From positions 1 to 19,036 of the forward strand of contig JANSLP010000478.1 of NCBI GenBank assembly GCA_029298735.1: a stretch of 19,036 bases of DNA, read 5' to 3'. Positions within the stretch are counted from its first letter, which is position 1. Each line of letters starts with the position of its first letter. Below the pieces are notes generated by a model. That model ran no database searches. It was not told where the DNA came from and was given only the letters and a program-made list of their open reading frames with translations. A program made the position numbers and the translations under genes. Origin of the DNA: Ophiostoma sp. CBS 140.51. Taxonomy: Eukaryota; Ascomycota; Sordariomycetes; Ophiostomatales; Ophiostomataceae. Shown here in pieces: positions 18,932 to 19,036 of this stretch.

Positions 18932-19036
18932 AGCGAATCCATCTGCACGCCGTCCCGCGCAACTATTTTATGCGGCACGCACAACCACGTCAACGGCGTC
19001 ATGACGCTCGACAACAAAATCAACAAGTTTTTGCCC
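18932..19036 (+). CDS. Sulfatase active-site region, partial, runs off the window
   Basis: The frame reads SESICTPSRATILCGTHNHV and onward through NGVMTLDNKINKFLP to the window edge. This contains the sulfatase signature C-x-P-S-R-x(4)-x-G: the Cys at 18944-18946 would be turned into formylglycine, with Arg three residues on, and GTHNHVNGV follows as in S1-type arylsulfatases. Only the position before the Gly (Cys, usually Thr) departs from the pattern. The N-terminal part with the paired metal-binding aspartates should lie upstream but is not there: the frame runs back only to 18887 through AT-rich codons. So either a preceding exon was not found, with an acceptor such as AAAAG at 18926-18930, or the 5' end is lost. 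The family call is firm and gene integrity is unknown. Confidence 0.7.

Overview
The window looks like nuclear DNA of a filamentous ascomycete (Pezizomycotina, possibly Sordariomycetes; the class is a guess). The grounds are short introns of 52-86 nt with GTAAGT/GTATGT-type donors and CTAAC branch points, an intron-bearing tRNA, pyrimidine-rich promoters, a Zn2Cys6 regulator and a 14-TM-type MFS transporter. Genes lie on both strands and there are no bacterial operon features.

Layout: a tRNA-Gln(CUG) with a short intron lies at 143-230 (-). After a 1.5 kb pyrimidine-rich promoter region come four genes that look like one functional set (1.8-9.1 kb). They are a two-domain extradiol-type dioxygenase (1799-2770, +), a convergent zinc-independent MDR/quinone oxidoreductase with a mitochondrial-type presequence (2903-4078, -), a two-exon Zn2Cys6 transcription factor (4585-6838, -) and, divergent from it, a two-exon DHA2-type MFS transporter (7289-9090, +). 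I read this as a candidate cluster for oxidising, reducing and moving an aromatic or quinone compound under a local regulator. Two CGG/CCG palindromes support local control: CCG-N7-CGG in the promoter shared by regulator and transporter, and CGG-N10-CCG upstream of the oxidoreductase. The substrate cannot be read from the sequence.

From 9.5 to 15.6 kb there is an unrecognised gene of uncertain splicing (9486-10442, +), a HAD-family magnesium-dependent phosphatase-1-like protein (10704-11531, +), a Sec14/CRAL-TRIO lipid-transfer protein with one intron (11823-13294, -) and a three-exon alpha/beta hydrolase with a complete Ser-Asp-His triad (14532-15562, -). The phosphatase and Sec14-like protein look like general cellular genes. 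The hydrolase is of unknown substrate.

The last 3.4 kb is gene-poor. It holds a small 10-bp-period repeat, a probable small spliced Cys/His protein gene on the minus strand (17714-18116, perhaps longer at its 5' end) with a hairpin just after its stop codon, and at the right edge the active-site region of a sulfatase running off the window (18932-19036, +). The sulfatase begins abruptly after AT-rich DNA, so its 5' end is either a missed upstream exon or lost.
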